DNA from: Watersipora subatra
Taxonomy: Eukaryota; Bryozoa; Gymnolaemata; Cheilostomatida; Watersiporidae
Length of the DNA stretch: 64,000 nucleotides
Reading direction: 5' to 3'
NCBI RefSeq assembly: GCF_963576615.1
Contig: NC_088714.1
Location: 1,364,001-1,428,000 of the forward strand
The notes beneath the pieces are model-generated. The model was not told the origin of the DNA. It saw nothing but the letters and a program-made list of their open reading frames with translations, and did not search any database. The translations under genes and the position numbers were made by a program. Shown here in pieces: positions 33,701 through 44,809 of this stretch (position 1 is the first letter of the stretch; the number at the start of each line of letters is the position of its first letter).

Positions 33701-36700
33701 CAAAATGAAAGTTTAGCGCCATATAAAATATTGAATAATAGATCGCTGAGCCATGCAATATTCCTAGCTAAAACTGGTGCACCCCAAAAATCATAAGAAG
33801 TTGTCTACCAACAAAATTGCTTCAACGAACGAGAGAACAAATCTCACCGAAAACGTGAGCGAACATAACCCACTACAGAGAAAAATCTTACAAAAGCTCG
33901 CTTTCGGAAAGGATGTAGTGAACTCTTTTCGAAAACAGCTAGCTTATGGAAAAGAGTTACCTGCTTCAAACATAACATATACCTTGAGGTCTACGACCAG
34001 CGCCCAAGTAGAGACGAATCTCTCTTTTAGCAGAGAGATGACGCCCGCACTTTCCAGGATGGTTTCCCGGAGAGTGCGGGCTGAACCTCAGCATGACTGG
34101 TCATCGAGAGCACCCCATAGTACTATAGAGTGAACGAGCTTGTCCTCTTTAGCTGCCACATCATAAGTCTCCGTGTAGTTATGGTACTGCACCTAAACAA
34201 CAAATAGGACGTGACTCTTTATACTTTATAACCTCAGGACATATCATCTATAAACTTAGTAGGAAAGGGTGCACCACTTTCCCCTACATATCATCCACTC
34301 TTTTATAGACAAAAGCTTGTAGATATTGCGAAAAATATAAAGAAACACATCACTTGTTTACCTCAACCAAGTACCGTACTTTTCGGGCTAGTACAGTAGG
34401 ATTAGCTGCTACTTTTTTCTGATGATTTGAGCCAAGCGACTTATATAAAGGTACGGCTATTCTGTGGCTTTTTCTTTCACCGCTAGGGCGCAATAGCCAA
34501 AATATCCGGTTAGTGCGCCTCTAGCGGTGAAAGAAAAAACGAAACAATGCCTAACGGTACTGTTCCGTTAGATATTAGGTTAAAAAGCGTCGGTTAATAC
34601 GAAACAGTGCCGTTAGGCACTGTTCCGTTTTGAACAGGAAAGTTGCTACTGTATTAAAAAGCACCGTCCTGAGTTCTGCGGCCTATACAAAGGTGTAGCC
34701 TATGTATTGTTTTATTATCATTTTTTTGGAAACTGAAGCAGATTCGGCTTATATAAGGGTGCGGTTTATAGTCTGAAAAGTACGGTAATTAACATTTAGC
34801 ATAAAAGATTTTATGTGAATAGTTGTCATGCTAAACGTTATAATCATACATAGAGTGCGTTTCCACGCTTCGAATAGTTTCGGAGTCGCTTCCACTCCAA
34901 ATCATAGAAACGGTAAAATCCGAATGCACTCGATGCCATTTCACTTCACTAAATTTGTACTAAAACATTCGCTGTGAGATCATAGAAACGCTCAATGCAG
35001 ATGGGTCTGAATTAGCAATACTTGACTAAGCTCTCCTCACTGGAAATAAAAATTTTTTAGCGCACAACCACATGGGTCTCTGCTGCGAGAACATTCCACC
35101 GCTATTCACTACTATTTCTGCTTGACTTTTTGCATTAACATTTACATGGCAAGGATGTGTTGCTCAAATGAAGATGACCAAATAAGTATTATTCAGTGCA
35201 ACTAGTTGATTAGGCATAAATTAAAAAGTGATCATGACATGAAAACGAGTTTACTTTAGCGAGTTTTGTTTACGTTACAACAAGGTCAATAAAAGGTCAA
35301 TAAAAGGTCAATAAAACGTACTGTGGTAAATGGATAAAAGACCAATTCCATTGCCTTCTCACAGACATCCACTTGAACCTCATCCGCCCACGTCAAGGCC
35401 TCCAAAGCTTCTTCAGGCGAAGTTGTCTCAGGTTTTAGCGAGGTTCTCAAATCATAGCCATCCCACAGAGCGGGACGAGATTCTGATGTGGCCACCAAGC
35501 CCATCTCTGGCAAATAACCAATGTCCACTTCCATCGAATGCTCGGCATCATTCTTCAACCATTCCATATCTGCGTGTAGTCACAGAATACTGCCCGGTGA
35601 CCATAGTTAAATAACAAAGACATTGGTATTCAGCATACATGTATGTAGTAGTTGATAGCCATGGACTATTACACATAATACCACTACAATGATATTACAG
35701 CTCTAGTGGCAGATATAACATCCTTAAGGTTGACTTGCAACAAAATTCACATTACAGTTATTTGGTATTAAAAGATTCACCATGTCTTACTCTGAGGTGT
35801 TGTAGGTGCAAAATATGTAGAAATGCGATTACAAGCTCTTAAAAGCTCAAAAACGAACAGTTGATCGCAGCCATCACGAACCCGCCGTAGATCGGAATCA
35901 GTTTACTTTTCTGACGCAGTCATTACATTTGGTTATTGTTTTGTCACGTGATGTTCTCACGTAAATTGAAAGGCCAACAAAAGGCTCAATATAAAACTTC
36001 TCGTAGCACTAGTTTATGACAAACACTTCGGGTTTTACCGAAGACCCCGTATCAAATATACAGTAGATGCTCGCTACTTTACAGTTTTGTTTCGGCTTGG
36101 TCTAATCGTCTAGTCGTAATCTGATCATGTGACCCATACTTTACAAATAATTTCTGCAGAATTTTTCGATTATCACAGGTGACCAACAGGCTCGTCATGT
36201 TTATCAGACAATGATATTTACTTCTTTGAGCTAAGGTTGAAAAATTAAACGGATTTTTACGGTAGGTTATAAAATATCAGTGCTGAAAGTGACGGCATTA
36301 CAATGACGATAAAATAGATGCGTAAGAACAATAGACATGGTTTTATTGAATGCGTGAAGTATATTTGTGAAAATATTTCGACGAATGAGGTTGCGCAAAA
36401 GTGTAAACAGGAGCCATCTTGTACAACTACGGCCCATTTGAGCCGTTTTGGAATGAGATTCCAATCTATGGCGGTTTTGTGATGGCTGCGATTAACTGTT
36501 CATTTTTGAGCTTTTAAGAGCTTGTAATCATATTTCCACATATTTTGCACCTACCACACAACAGAGTAAGACATGGCGAATCTTTTGATATCAAATAACT
36601 GTAATGTGAATTTTGTTGCAAGTCAACCTTTAACATAGACCAGTTTGCCGACGATTCAGCTATTGACAGATACACTCAAATAAACTAGGTGTCTAAATGT

Positions 36701-39700
36701 AAACTAATGATAATAATATAATACACAAATGCACACTAATGATATACTCAAATATTTCTCAAGATACATGAAAACTCCCTATAGACTACGGTATACACTG
36801 AAGCACCCTTACACTCATGTGACGTAACCTGCATAAGGTTTCACATTCATGGCATGCTCATATATGTATGATGACTTGCTCATTCACACGGTGCCACACT
36901 CTTATATAATAAGATCACATAATGACATACTCACATGATGAAATGTTAATATGACGAAAGTACATGATGAGAGGGTCACACATGAGACACATTCATAACA
37001 TGTACGCAACGACACCCTCAACCATGACGCACTCATACTCTCTCTCCTTCTCGTGCAGTTAGTCATCTCGACAATGACTGCCTTAGGGTTTAAGCTACAT
37101 CCCTGACTTCCATGTAGTTGTTTCCACCTTCTCTTACCACCTGTTTGTGTCTAGTTACCTCAACTTCATGTTACCCCTAGCTACATCTTTGTATCTCAGT
37201 CTGGGTCGGCCCAGATTCCTCTTATCTTTATAGAGTTGTGAATATAATAGTTGTCTTGGCAACCGCTCATAATCCATTCTGTGCACATGGTTCGCTCATT
37301 GACGCACTCATACAATGACTCATACACAGGAACACAGTTCCACCCAATGGCACGCCCATATGTTAGCATGTCTAGCAAAGTGTACACAACACCATGCCAG
37401 TTTAATACCGACCGACATTGAGTCTCTTGTTGGTTGGCACAAACATCCTGAAATACTTGAGTTTGGACAGATCTCTAGAGATTATGAGGCGGCCTTTGAA
37501 CTGCGCAGGAGTAAACCAAAATGGCTGCCGTGGCGGCTCCTGCAGCTGGAATTCGGCGTGTACCCTACAGAACATGATGACAGAGAGTAGCTCTGATGTA
37601 GCGGAGAGTGCAGCTGTCGAGAGCCAAGAAAATGCTACAGATGAGTCTTTCACTTATCACTGGTACAAATTCCGAGGTAAAAAGTAAATAAAAGTACATG
37701 ACAGGCTATGAGACGCAGCGCACCATGTTCTACCTGATAGAAATGTCGAGCCAGTCATCATTGCGAGCTCTCACGCAAGCCAGAGATCCTTGAGGAGGAA
37801 AACGAGTGTTTATGAAGGGGCGTGGGTGCAACATAGCCAACAAATTATGCAAGCTTGTGAGATCTCCAGTCACTCTAGGTGGGTACAACCTGGAGCAGAT
37901 GGCCAAGACAAGTGATACCTTGAAAAGTTTGTGATCGAAGACTTCTTAGCAAAAGTGGCTCCAAGACAGTTAAACAGACTATAGACCATAAGCTAGTCAC
38001 CATAAGAAATGGTAACCACTACTTGTACAGTTGAAAATGCTGGTCATTGCGAACTATCCTCCCCAGTTATTTGAATGTGGCAATGGGCCAAGAGGAAATT
38101 GAAAGCGATATACAGTATGTATATGTAGCTGTCATATTTGAACTTTGACCTGTTTTAGTTGATGTAAGGAAAAGCTGATGTATTGCAGCACGCTGGCCTA
38201 AGCTGAATCAGTATAAACAATGGCTGAATACCTGTTACTAGATGCAGTAGAGTAGCCTCCTTGACCGTAGTCTTCAGCCCTGACACCAAAAGGGGTGATG
38301 CGGTAGGCAGACCCTAGCACAGGGTTAAACTCCTTAGGCATGAACAATGCAAAGTAGCGAATAGCAAAGTTTTGCAATTCGATGGCTGGTTTTTGCCAGG
38401 CCCGGAGAGCTGCTAAAGGTTTAAGCTAAAATATGAACAAACAAAATAGAATGTATGATGATAGAGTGACAGGCAATCAACACTAGAGTAGTACCACTGT
38501 AATATAATAGAATTACATCCCTACCTGGTTTGTTAAGCCTGAGTTAGTGTCTAGCCACACCTCATAGACTAAACAAATTTATGGAGAGCGTAACCAATGC
38601 AGACCTTCCAACCTACTCATAGCGACTACACATAACATCAACTCATCATTAACTTTTCATCAGGAAACAGGCCAAAAGGATGAAAAGATTCAACCAGCAA
38701 TGGTTGGTGCTGTTTAAAAAGTAAACTTTACATAATGGTAATTGGGTAACAATTTACAGAGCCATTGAGCTGAATTTCCAGGAAATCAGTTTACCCTCAA
38801 CTTCAAATACCGCACCATACGGAATCGTTTGTCAGCAGCTGCGAACGCATTACTAGCTTTAGTGTTCTTATAAAATATTTAATTTCAGTTTTAGTCTTAG
38901 ACGTGTGGCTATGTTTAGTAGATGACAGTGAATGGCAGCGTGTACACATAACATACATTTATTAAGAAAAGAACGAAGACATTTCAATAACAACTTCCCC
39001 ACGCAAGCCGAGTAAATCTTCACATCTTGTTGTTTGACACCTTTAATAAACAGTTGACTAAAGCTCAGCAAAACAACTCAAAAGGCAACTGAAGAAATGG
39101 GAAGATGCCCAGTGGCATAAAATAAGATTACCTCTAAGGAATTTGGTGGTAGGTTGTGTGACATAATTTGTAAAGACTCAATCTCCAGTGGCTGCAAATA
39201 AGACTTCACTGTAACTAAATTATCTTCTAGGTGAATTGGGAGTTCATATTCCAAAGTAACCTGTAATTCGAAGAATAAGACAGAGAACTCCCACAAACTG
39301 ATACTATGTATATACCAAACGCATAGCTACATCGTAAAAAAGACTTCACTTCCTTCCTAATAAAAACATCATCTGCTTGAGTATCTATGAATGTGCAACT
39401 GCAAGTGAGTCAGGCAGATCATAAATCGAAAGCAAATGCTGAGTACAGTTCATGGCTGTCTATAAAATGGACATGTAAAAGTTATGAGATCCTTACATTG
39501 ACATCTACGAGAATATGGGCGAGTGGTTCGAATTCTCTAACATCAAGTACTCCATCATCATCAACATCATGCTGCCGAAACAATGCCAGTGCTTCGGCGC
39601 CCATTCGTTGAAACAGCTAAAATAAAATATCATCTCTAAATATTTTTGAAAACAATTAAAGCTGCTAATATAACTGAGTCTGCTGCTTGCAAACATTAAA

Positions 39701-39921
39701 AAGAACATGATGCTAACCTGGGGGTCACTGCTCCAGTGTTGTGTAGTGTCATCTTGCATCCAAATACCAAAACCCACTGCTGATACAGCGACAAAGAGTG
39801 TGAAGGCAATCACAAGTATTTTAGCTTGAAGGTAACTAACTTCGATGACAAACTTGTTTGTGATGTTTGCCTCTGCATTATCCTGGGAACCATCGTCCCC
39901 ACTATGTGATGGAGACGACAT
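27638..39921 (-). CDS. SELENON: Selenoprotein N (10 coding exons, in-frame TGA = Sec)
   Basis: ER-membrane selenoprotein that in vertebrates supports SERCA and ryanodine-receptor calcium handling. Exons in order: 39718-39921, 39497-39616, 39132-39260, 38232-38425, 37734-37889, 37413-37564, 35322-35569, 33983-34192, 31917-32095, 27638-27713. All junctions have AG/GT and matching phases, giving 555 residues, close to the 556 of a human isoform. Landmarks: one N-terminal membrane segment ([20 protein letters not shown]); an EF-hand loop [28 protein letters not shown] and [42 protein letters not shown] with the TGA at 34088-34090; VYSFPV and [17 protein letters not shown]. The ATG at 39921 is chosen because the upstream bases look like a splice acceptor. 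No convincing SECIS was found. The last exon is the least certain. Confidence 0.93.
27761..30836. mobile_element. Hairpin-ended element in the last SELENON intron
   Basis: Left end carries the hairpin atacccg-gcgttgct-cgggtat (27767-27788). The right end carries a related, inverted-orientation acccgggcaatgccgagtgg followed by cagctagt (30806-30836). A hairpin followed by CTAGT resembles a Helitron 3' end, but the inverted relation of both ends suggests a terminal-inverted-repeat element instead. Internal direct duplications support a mobile-element origin. No transposase or RepHel is readable. Confidence 0.45.
28690..29400. repeat. Internal direct duplications of the hairpin-ended element
   Basis: A ttttattttgctgc(a/g)gtttgc block occurs at about 28690 and 28947. 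A ~150-base block beginning ggttttctattatt occurs at about 28996 and 29257. Near 30601 and 30708 a third pair (cacaaaacactttcctcatg type) is seen. Confidence 0.8.
31302..31402. repeat. 33 bp tandem repeat, 3 copies
   Basis: Unit taacgcttgctctgcttaca followed by tgaataaggattt, in SELENON intron 9. Confidence 0.9.
31917..32095 (-). CDS. SELENON: SELENON exon 9
   Basis: 179 bases: [20 protein letters not shown], then [20 protein letters not shown] and the acidic [11 protein letters not shown]; acceptor tgttacag, donor gtaagt. Its acceptor abuts a 49 bp minisatellite. Confidence 0.92.
32128..32995. repeat. 49 bp minisatellite, about 17 copies
   Basis: Unit gctatatacaagtacaacaa followed by tataatgtagtgccacac and tacaaggtatt. 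It alternates 'ccacac...aagg' and 'ccatac...aaag' versions in repeating order, suggesting multi-unit duplications. It lies in SELENON intron 8, right before exon 9. Confidence 0.97.
33000..33280. repeat. Degenerate short repeats (gcagcctgtactataatgta; actagcgacgatcaac)
   Basis: First three copies of a 'tagtgcagcaat..tggcagcctg' unit, then an irregular 15-17 base 'caactagcgacgattga' repeat. Continues the minisatellite region. Confidence 0.75.
33983..34192 (-). CDS. SELENON: SELENON exon 8: selenocysteine exon
   Basis: 70 codons, phase 0 at both ends, acceptor ttgtttag, donor gtatat. Contains [20 protein letters not shown], the redox motif, with the Sec TGA at 34088-34090. A naive ORF finder would split the exon here, and the only long open frame it shows is antisense. 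Confidence 0.95.
34043..34081 (-). promoter_or_regulatory. Sec redefinition element-like hairpin after the TGA
   Basis: On the coding strand gcccgcact (34081-34073) pairs perfectly with agtgcgggc (34051-34043); an inner tcc/gga pair extends the stem. It starts 6 bases after the Sec TGA. Vertebrate SELENON mRNA has a stem-loop at this location that stimulates UGA readthrough. Confidence 0.82.
34374..34785. mobile_element. Mariner-like MITE with TA target duplication
   Basis: Terminal inverted repeats ccgtacttttcgggcta (left) and tagtctgaaaagtacgg (right), TA on both sides. Non-coding, 412 bp, in SELENON intron 7. An inner inverted repeat of about 24-base arms (tttttctttcaccgctag and its complement, about 34469-34538) can form a strong hairpin. 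Confidence 0.75.
35322..35569 (-). CDS. SELENON: SELENON exon 7
   Basis: 248 bases: [20 protein letters not shown], then a variable acidic region and [12 protein letters not shown]; acceptor acgcag, donor gtacgt. Confidence 0.9.
35728..36629. mobile_element. TTAA-flanked MITE, family A copy 1
   Basis: Long inverted arms, starting ggttgacttgcaacaaaatt at the left and returning as ttttgttgcaagtcaacct at the right, with TTAA at 35724-35727 and 36630-36633. Full-length relative of copy 3 (44810-45702), with alignable interior. Inserted in SELENON intron 6. No transposase frame. Confidence 0.85.
37413..37564 (-). CDS. SELENON: SELENON exon 6
   Basis: 152 bases: [20 protein letters not shown], then [10 protein letters not shown] and [10 protein letters not shown]; acceptor tctgtag, donor gtcggt. 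Confidence 0.92.
37734..37889 (-). CDS. SELENON: SELENON exon 5
   Basis: 156 bases. Reads [32 protein letters not shown] and on to [10 protein letters not shown]; acceptor ctccag, donor gtagaa. Confidence 0.9.
38232..38425 (-). CDS. SELENON: SELENON exon 4
   Basis: 194 bases, [12 protein letters not shown] to [12 protein letters not shown], ends in phase 2 at donor gtattc. Confidence 0.87.
39132..39260 (-). CDS. SELENON: SELENON exon 3
   Basis: 43 codons, [15 protein letters not shown] to NLPPNSLE; acceptor ttacag, donor gtaatc. Confidence 0.88.
39497..39616 (-). CDS. SELENON: SELENON exon 2: EF-hand
   Basis: 40 codons with the calcium-binding loop [12 protein letters not shown] followed by [12 protein letters not shown]; acceptor ttttag, donor gtaagg. 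Confidence 0.9.
39718..39921 (-). CDS. SELENON: SELENON exon 1: membrane anchor
   Basis: 68 codons, starts [13 protein letters not shown], carries the single membrane helix and ends SSDPQ at donor gttagc. An in-frame ATG 13 codons upstream is less likely because it lies before an acceptor-like ttttag. Confidence 0.78.
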
Positions 39922-39999
39922 ACGAGTTTTATTTATGCCTAAAAACATGATGTATAACATGTAAACCTAGATATCGAAAAAATTTCAACACAAACTCAG

Positions 40000-42100
40000 T
40001 TTGCTTACAATTGCAATTTGCTTATAATTGGTGCAGGCACAATCAAGCTTTCAGTTTTGATGGAAACTTAAACGGAATTTATTCATTAGCTATTGAAGCA
40101 TAAGAGTGCGAAACAATTATATCAAATAATTCTTATTATTTCAAACAACTAAATTGAAGTGTGGGCGCTGTGCAATAAGCAGAGCCAAATAACTCGTATC
40201 ATTTCACTGACTGAGACTCTCCCAGAAAACAAAGTGTGCAAACTCAAACTGAAAGCAAAGAAAGTAAATTCTGCGTTGATGGTGGGTTGATAGTAGGCTT
40301 TATGCTAGATGATATGATTACAGCAGAGCAAATGTAAAGCGAAAAATGTTTTCACATCCCATATATCCAAAGCATATTATTTTTACACAAGGTTCGATTT
40401 ACAAGATTAGCGTGACTAACAGGGTTTACTACAGTTGTTATTTACCTAAAACAGAAGTGATGGCTTGAAAGTAGCAGTAATTAAAAAACCGAAGCACTTG
40501 GAGTGATGATAAAAGCAACTGTGTTTGAGTTTGCTCACCATTCCTTTGTGAAATTAACATAGATAATCCTAAAATATTTTTTGCAATTGCAACAAGCAGT
40601 TACTGAGTTAATACCTTCAAAAAGCTCTGATTTTCGGCATCATTACGCCTCACATATGCATTTCGTGTTTAAATGAGTAAGCTCTGCAAATTCACTGAGG
40701 TAAAGCAGTCACAATGGGTCGGATCGGTGTAACAGTACTGAAAGTCCTTGACGACGGATCGGGTAAAATTACAAGCGCCGTTGAAGTTTGTAAATCGCGG
40801 GCTACTATAATGACTTCTGGAGTAAAGTTCACAAAGGGTCGACGCTATGACGAATAACAATGTCTTGCACTGAAACTATTTTTAGATGCTGCAACGCAAG
40901 CGTGCTAACATGTTTCCGCCCACCATGTTTTAAATGAATTGTGGGTAGTTAGCTAGTTTTACTGTTACAGGAAAAGGATTCTAAATAAACTGTATTTTGG
41001 CGGGATTGCAGTTACGCGACGACTTTGTTTTAAATGTTGTACCATTATGCAATATAGAACATGTGTAGCTTATCTTCGAATACATTTATTGTATTTTGGT
41101 AAAAGTAAATGGCAATATTTGCAAGCTTCTGCCATCTGCCATTTTGATTGGTTGCCACTAAATTTCAGTGTTTGTTTTAACACCGCTCTGAATTTTTTTG
41201 TCTATGCTGGAATTATTACATAATTTTGGCGGTTAGTTTTTTATTATTGTGAGTAAAGTTTAAAACATGACCTCACAAAACTATTGTGAGCTAAATGTAT
41301 TTTAAATAAAAAAATAAACGTATGTCAGTTTTCGTTGATGAAACGTGGGTTGTGCACTTACAACTACTGTTAATGCTATTTAGAATAATAGGAACGTAGA
41401 ATACTAGTTAAATGCAGCAGTGCAAACACTTTGTTTTACTAGTTCTACTTCATGTATGCATTAACACTTACTACTTTTTGTCTGAGAATTTGTCTCTGCA
41501 GAATAATTAAAGAGATCGTAGAAGTATCTTTCAAATGGAGTATGCAAGTTGGCTCAAGCAACTGTTTTATTCAGTCTTTTTTGAATCACTATTGCGTATA
41601 CAAACGCTTATATGTACAAGGGCTTTATGTGAATTTTTTTTAACTAGAACCGTGCTATAGCCAAACTTAGAATAGCAACTTACGATGTGTTCGGAACATT
41701 GCATCGACTGAGTTGTCCGCTGGTTTGATCAGTATTCAAAAGAAATTTAATACTATTTCATTAAAACTTTTTTGTATTGTCATTTGCTTAGATTGCTTGC
41801 CTAAACTTCGATTTGCAAATCTGTTTCATGCTCAATCTTGTTTCTAATTTTCAAAAAATGAAGCTAATTTCCTCCTGTAGTTGACACTTTGCTTTTGTAA
41901 ATTTTTTATTGGGTGGCTTATTGCAAAGTAATCCTACATCATTGTATTATTAACAACTCATATTCATAATTTTATATGCATCGTATAGTCAACATACATC
42001 AGTTATATTTTTTGTATTGGTGATGCAAGTCTTAGAGCCAACTACCTAATGGAATTATAGAGATGCCTTGGAATTGCTCTTGTGTAATATTATAAACTTG
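40000..42100. other. Upstream region of SELENON, no supported gene
   Basis: The SELENON promoter should lie here. I see no firm core promoter motif. 40700-40870 is slightly GC-richer than its surroundings. Confidence 0.45.
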
Positions 42101-42105
42101 CTTAA

Positions 42106-43259
42106 AGGTTGACTTGCAACAAAATTCACATTGCAGTTATGGGAGTCCTACCACACAAAGTTGTCGTCAGAATAGTCACTTTTAAAATCACTGTCGTCAC
42201 TTTTAAAATCACTGTTGTCACCTTTTTCAAATTGGTAACCGAAACAACCTCTTTCTTCACATTCATTATTTTAATACAAATATCCATTCTGGTGACACTG
42301 GGTTGCGTTGAAAATCTGAAACTTGCTCAGTTTGAACTTTTGCTAATCAAAAGCATCGCTCAACCAGCGACCTTCACAAACTTATTAGTGGTGTTTGGGA
42401 GCATTGCTAATTACTCCGCGAAGAGCGACAGGCGTCTTAGGTTTTTAGGACTACACTTCTTGTACTGAAAATAGACCGATATTGTCTTTAATAATCGCTG
42501 TCAGTCACAGACTTGGAAACGGATTTGCTGTCAGTGTGTCGTTGGATTTCATTGCTGTTTACTTAAATTACCTGGCAGTCTATAAATGCTGGGTCAGACA
42601 CTTCAAACCGAAACTAATGAAGTTTCGTTTGATCGTGATGGTTTATGGACAAATAATAAGTTAGTAAAGGTACGAACACAGGTAACAAATTTTTTTTTGG
42701 TTCTGACCGAAATCACGAAACATACAGAATTATTCTGTGCTGCTAGAATAGTGCTAGTGAGCTCGATTCTAGCAGCTTTTGCAATTAGTATAGTCCAAGA
42801 CACGTATAATGACACACAATGAAAGTATGAGTGCAATTCAACATAGTATATGTGCGATTCATAGATTGCGCTATTGTTGGTATTTATCCTTTAGACACTA
42901 TCGCTACAAATCGTTTCTTTTTTAATAATAACAACTTCCTTTTTAGCAGCAAAAGTTTTGTGATAAAAAGTGTTGCTATCTTTATATAACTACGAGAAGT
43001 TTTATATTGAGCCTTTTAATTCACGTGATAACATTACGTGTCAAAACGATAACCAAATTGCTTGAGTACGTCAGAGAATTAAATTGATTCCAACCTACGG
43101 CATTTTCATGATGGTGGTTATTAACTGTTTGTTTTTTGAGCTTTTAAGAGCTTGTAATCACATTTCCACATATTTTGCACCTACAACACAGCAGATTAAG
43201 ACATGGTGAATCTTTTGATACCAAATAACTGTAATGTGAATTTTGTTGCAAGTCAACCT
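42106..43259. mobile_element. TTAA-type MITE, family A copy 2 (rearranged)
   Basis: The left terminus (about 45 bases) and the right ~275 bases match the family, but the left inner part is replaced by unrelated sequence (from about 42140 to 42980). TTAA at the left, TTCA at the right. Recombinant or internally replaced copy. Confidence 0.75.
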
Positions 43260-43263
43260 TTCA

Positions 43264-44805
43264 CAATGGCTACTAAAAGTTTGAGTATACTTGTTGCTTC
43301 ACTCTTTAGCGTATTCGATGTTATAATTATGAACTAGGTTTCCTATAATTTAAATACCTTGAAAAGTTTAGAATCAATGTTACGCCTCTCTGACATTTTA
43401 AAGCTATTCATTGTTCAGTTTTTGAAAAGCTAATAGTACAGTAGTCGTAAGGTTAACAAAGATATTTTTTCCTCCAATTATATTTGCAATTGTTACAACA
43501 CAAAAGGCTTCATATCTGTAATAACTACAAAGCCTAAAAAGGAGGTTGCAGAATGCTTGAAATTTTTCATGTCATTGCTGTATCATCGCAGTTTCGTCAA
43601 GTGTTTCATGATATTATTATCGGCTGTTGTCTGTATGTCTTTGCTCTTTTACAAAGCAATCTTTATTCTCTGATTGACAGCATTATTTGGAGACTTTCAG
43701 GGTGGCTAATAAGCTTAGCTAGAACGTCACTCTAATAAGCCGGATTTCTTGGGTTTGAGCCCCATATTGGTCAACATTTTAGTTGTCACATTAATTGCTT
43801 GTACAGAATTTTGTGATTGCGTCAGTTTGCACATTTAAAACTGCTATTCTTACAAAAATAAAAGGCTGTGCCTTTAGGCTGCACTTTTACCATTTCTGGC
43901 AATTAATTTATGATTCACAAGGCACCCTGTATCAACGGCTAATCTGTGAGTCACCTTGAATGAATCTCAAATGAAGCTGACGTCAGATAGAAGGAATTAC
44001 AAACGGAAATTGGAATCTGTCTAATGAGGACTACTCATTGCAGTTAATCAAATATACATAAATTTTTTCTCATACATAAATTACGAAGACTGATGTGCGA
44101 AGAAAATAGTAGCTATCATTTAACATGACTAATGGTAATGAAGAAATTACTTCAGATAATCATGTGTTTTAATTTTAATTATAAGCAAGCTGTATGAAAA
44201 CGGTATCTGTGATTCAGTCTGTTTCATAATGGTTAGTTGTAATTTCATAGTTTTGTTTCATAATGAATAATCGATCTATTATTTGCTGTTTATGTGCTCC
44301 TCTGTTAAATAAAAACAATATAATTTACACATCAAATATTAATGAAAGTGGCTGATTTAAAATTTTTTTTTTAATTTAAACATCTGCCTATGTACACCTA
44401 TATGAACGAAGCCTAAAATGACAGGCCAAAAATTGATACCAAAAATTGAAAAGCCAATTCAAAATGACCCTTTATCAAGCTAGACATTTTTTAAAGGTTG
44501 TTGTGTGTATCCTGTGAGAGTAAGATTTGCTGATTTACTGTTCATATATGTATTAAATGATGTAACATGCTGTTTGCTTGAATGTAGGATGTTTGAATAG
44601 CTGTAGCACCATTGGATGTGAAATACCTTTTTGGCCCTTTTCACAAAAACCCTGGATGGGTTTTCACATATCAGAAGGCATTAGAATTTAATTATACCTA
44701 TTGTCACTTCAATTGCTAGTTTAACTTATTCTAATAATTGTTTAAACCAAAACTCAACTGCTATACTGAATGTTCAGCTAAACTGCCTTGTTTGCTTTAG
44801 ATTTG
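43264..44805. other. Intergenic, AT-rich
   Basis: Apart from the tRNA-like relic, nothing supported. Confidence 0.5.
43702..43773 (+). pseudogene. tRNA-Ile(AAU)-like relic
   Basis: Reads like a decayed tRNA: A-box-like aagcttagctagaacg, anticodon-loop-like ctaataa and B-box-like gggtttgagcccc, then a 3' end tattggtca. The acceptor stem does not pair well. Could be a tRNA pseudogene or the head of a tRNA-derived SINE; no SINE tail is clear. Confidence 0.45.
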
Positions 44806-44809
44806 TTAA

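Noticed and set aside
33777-34133. 118-codon ORF on the + strand
   Set aside because: It is the antisense of the SELENON Sec exon; the minus strand gives clear homology and splice sites.
42109-42836. Hydrophobic ORFs on + (119, 60 and 78 codons)
   Set aside because: They overlap the rearranged MITE copy, share no frame continuity and show no family motif.
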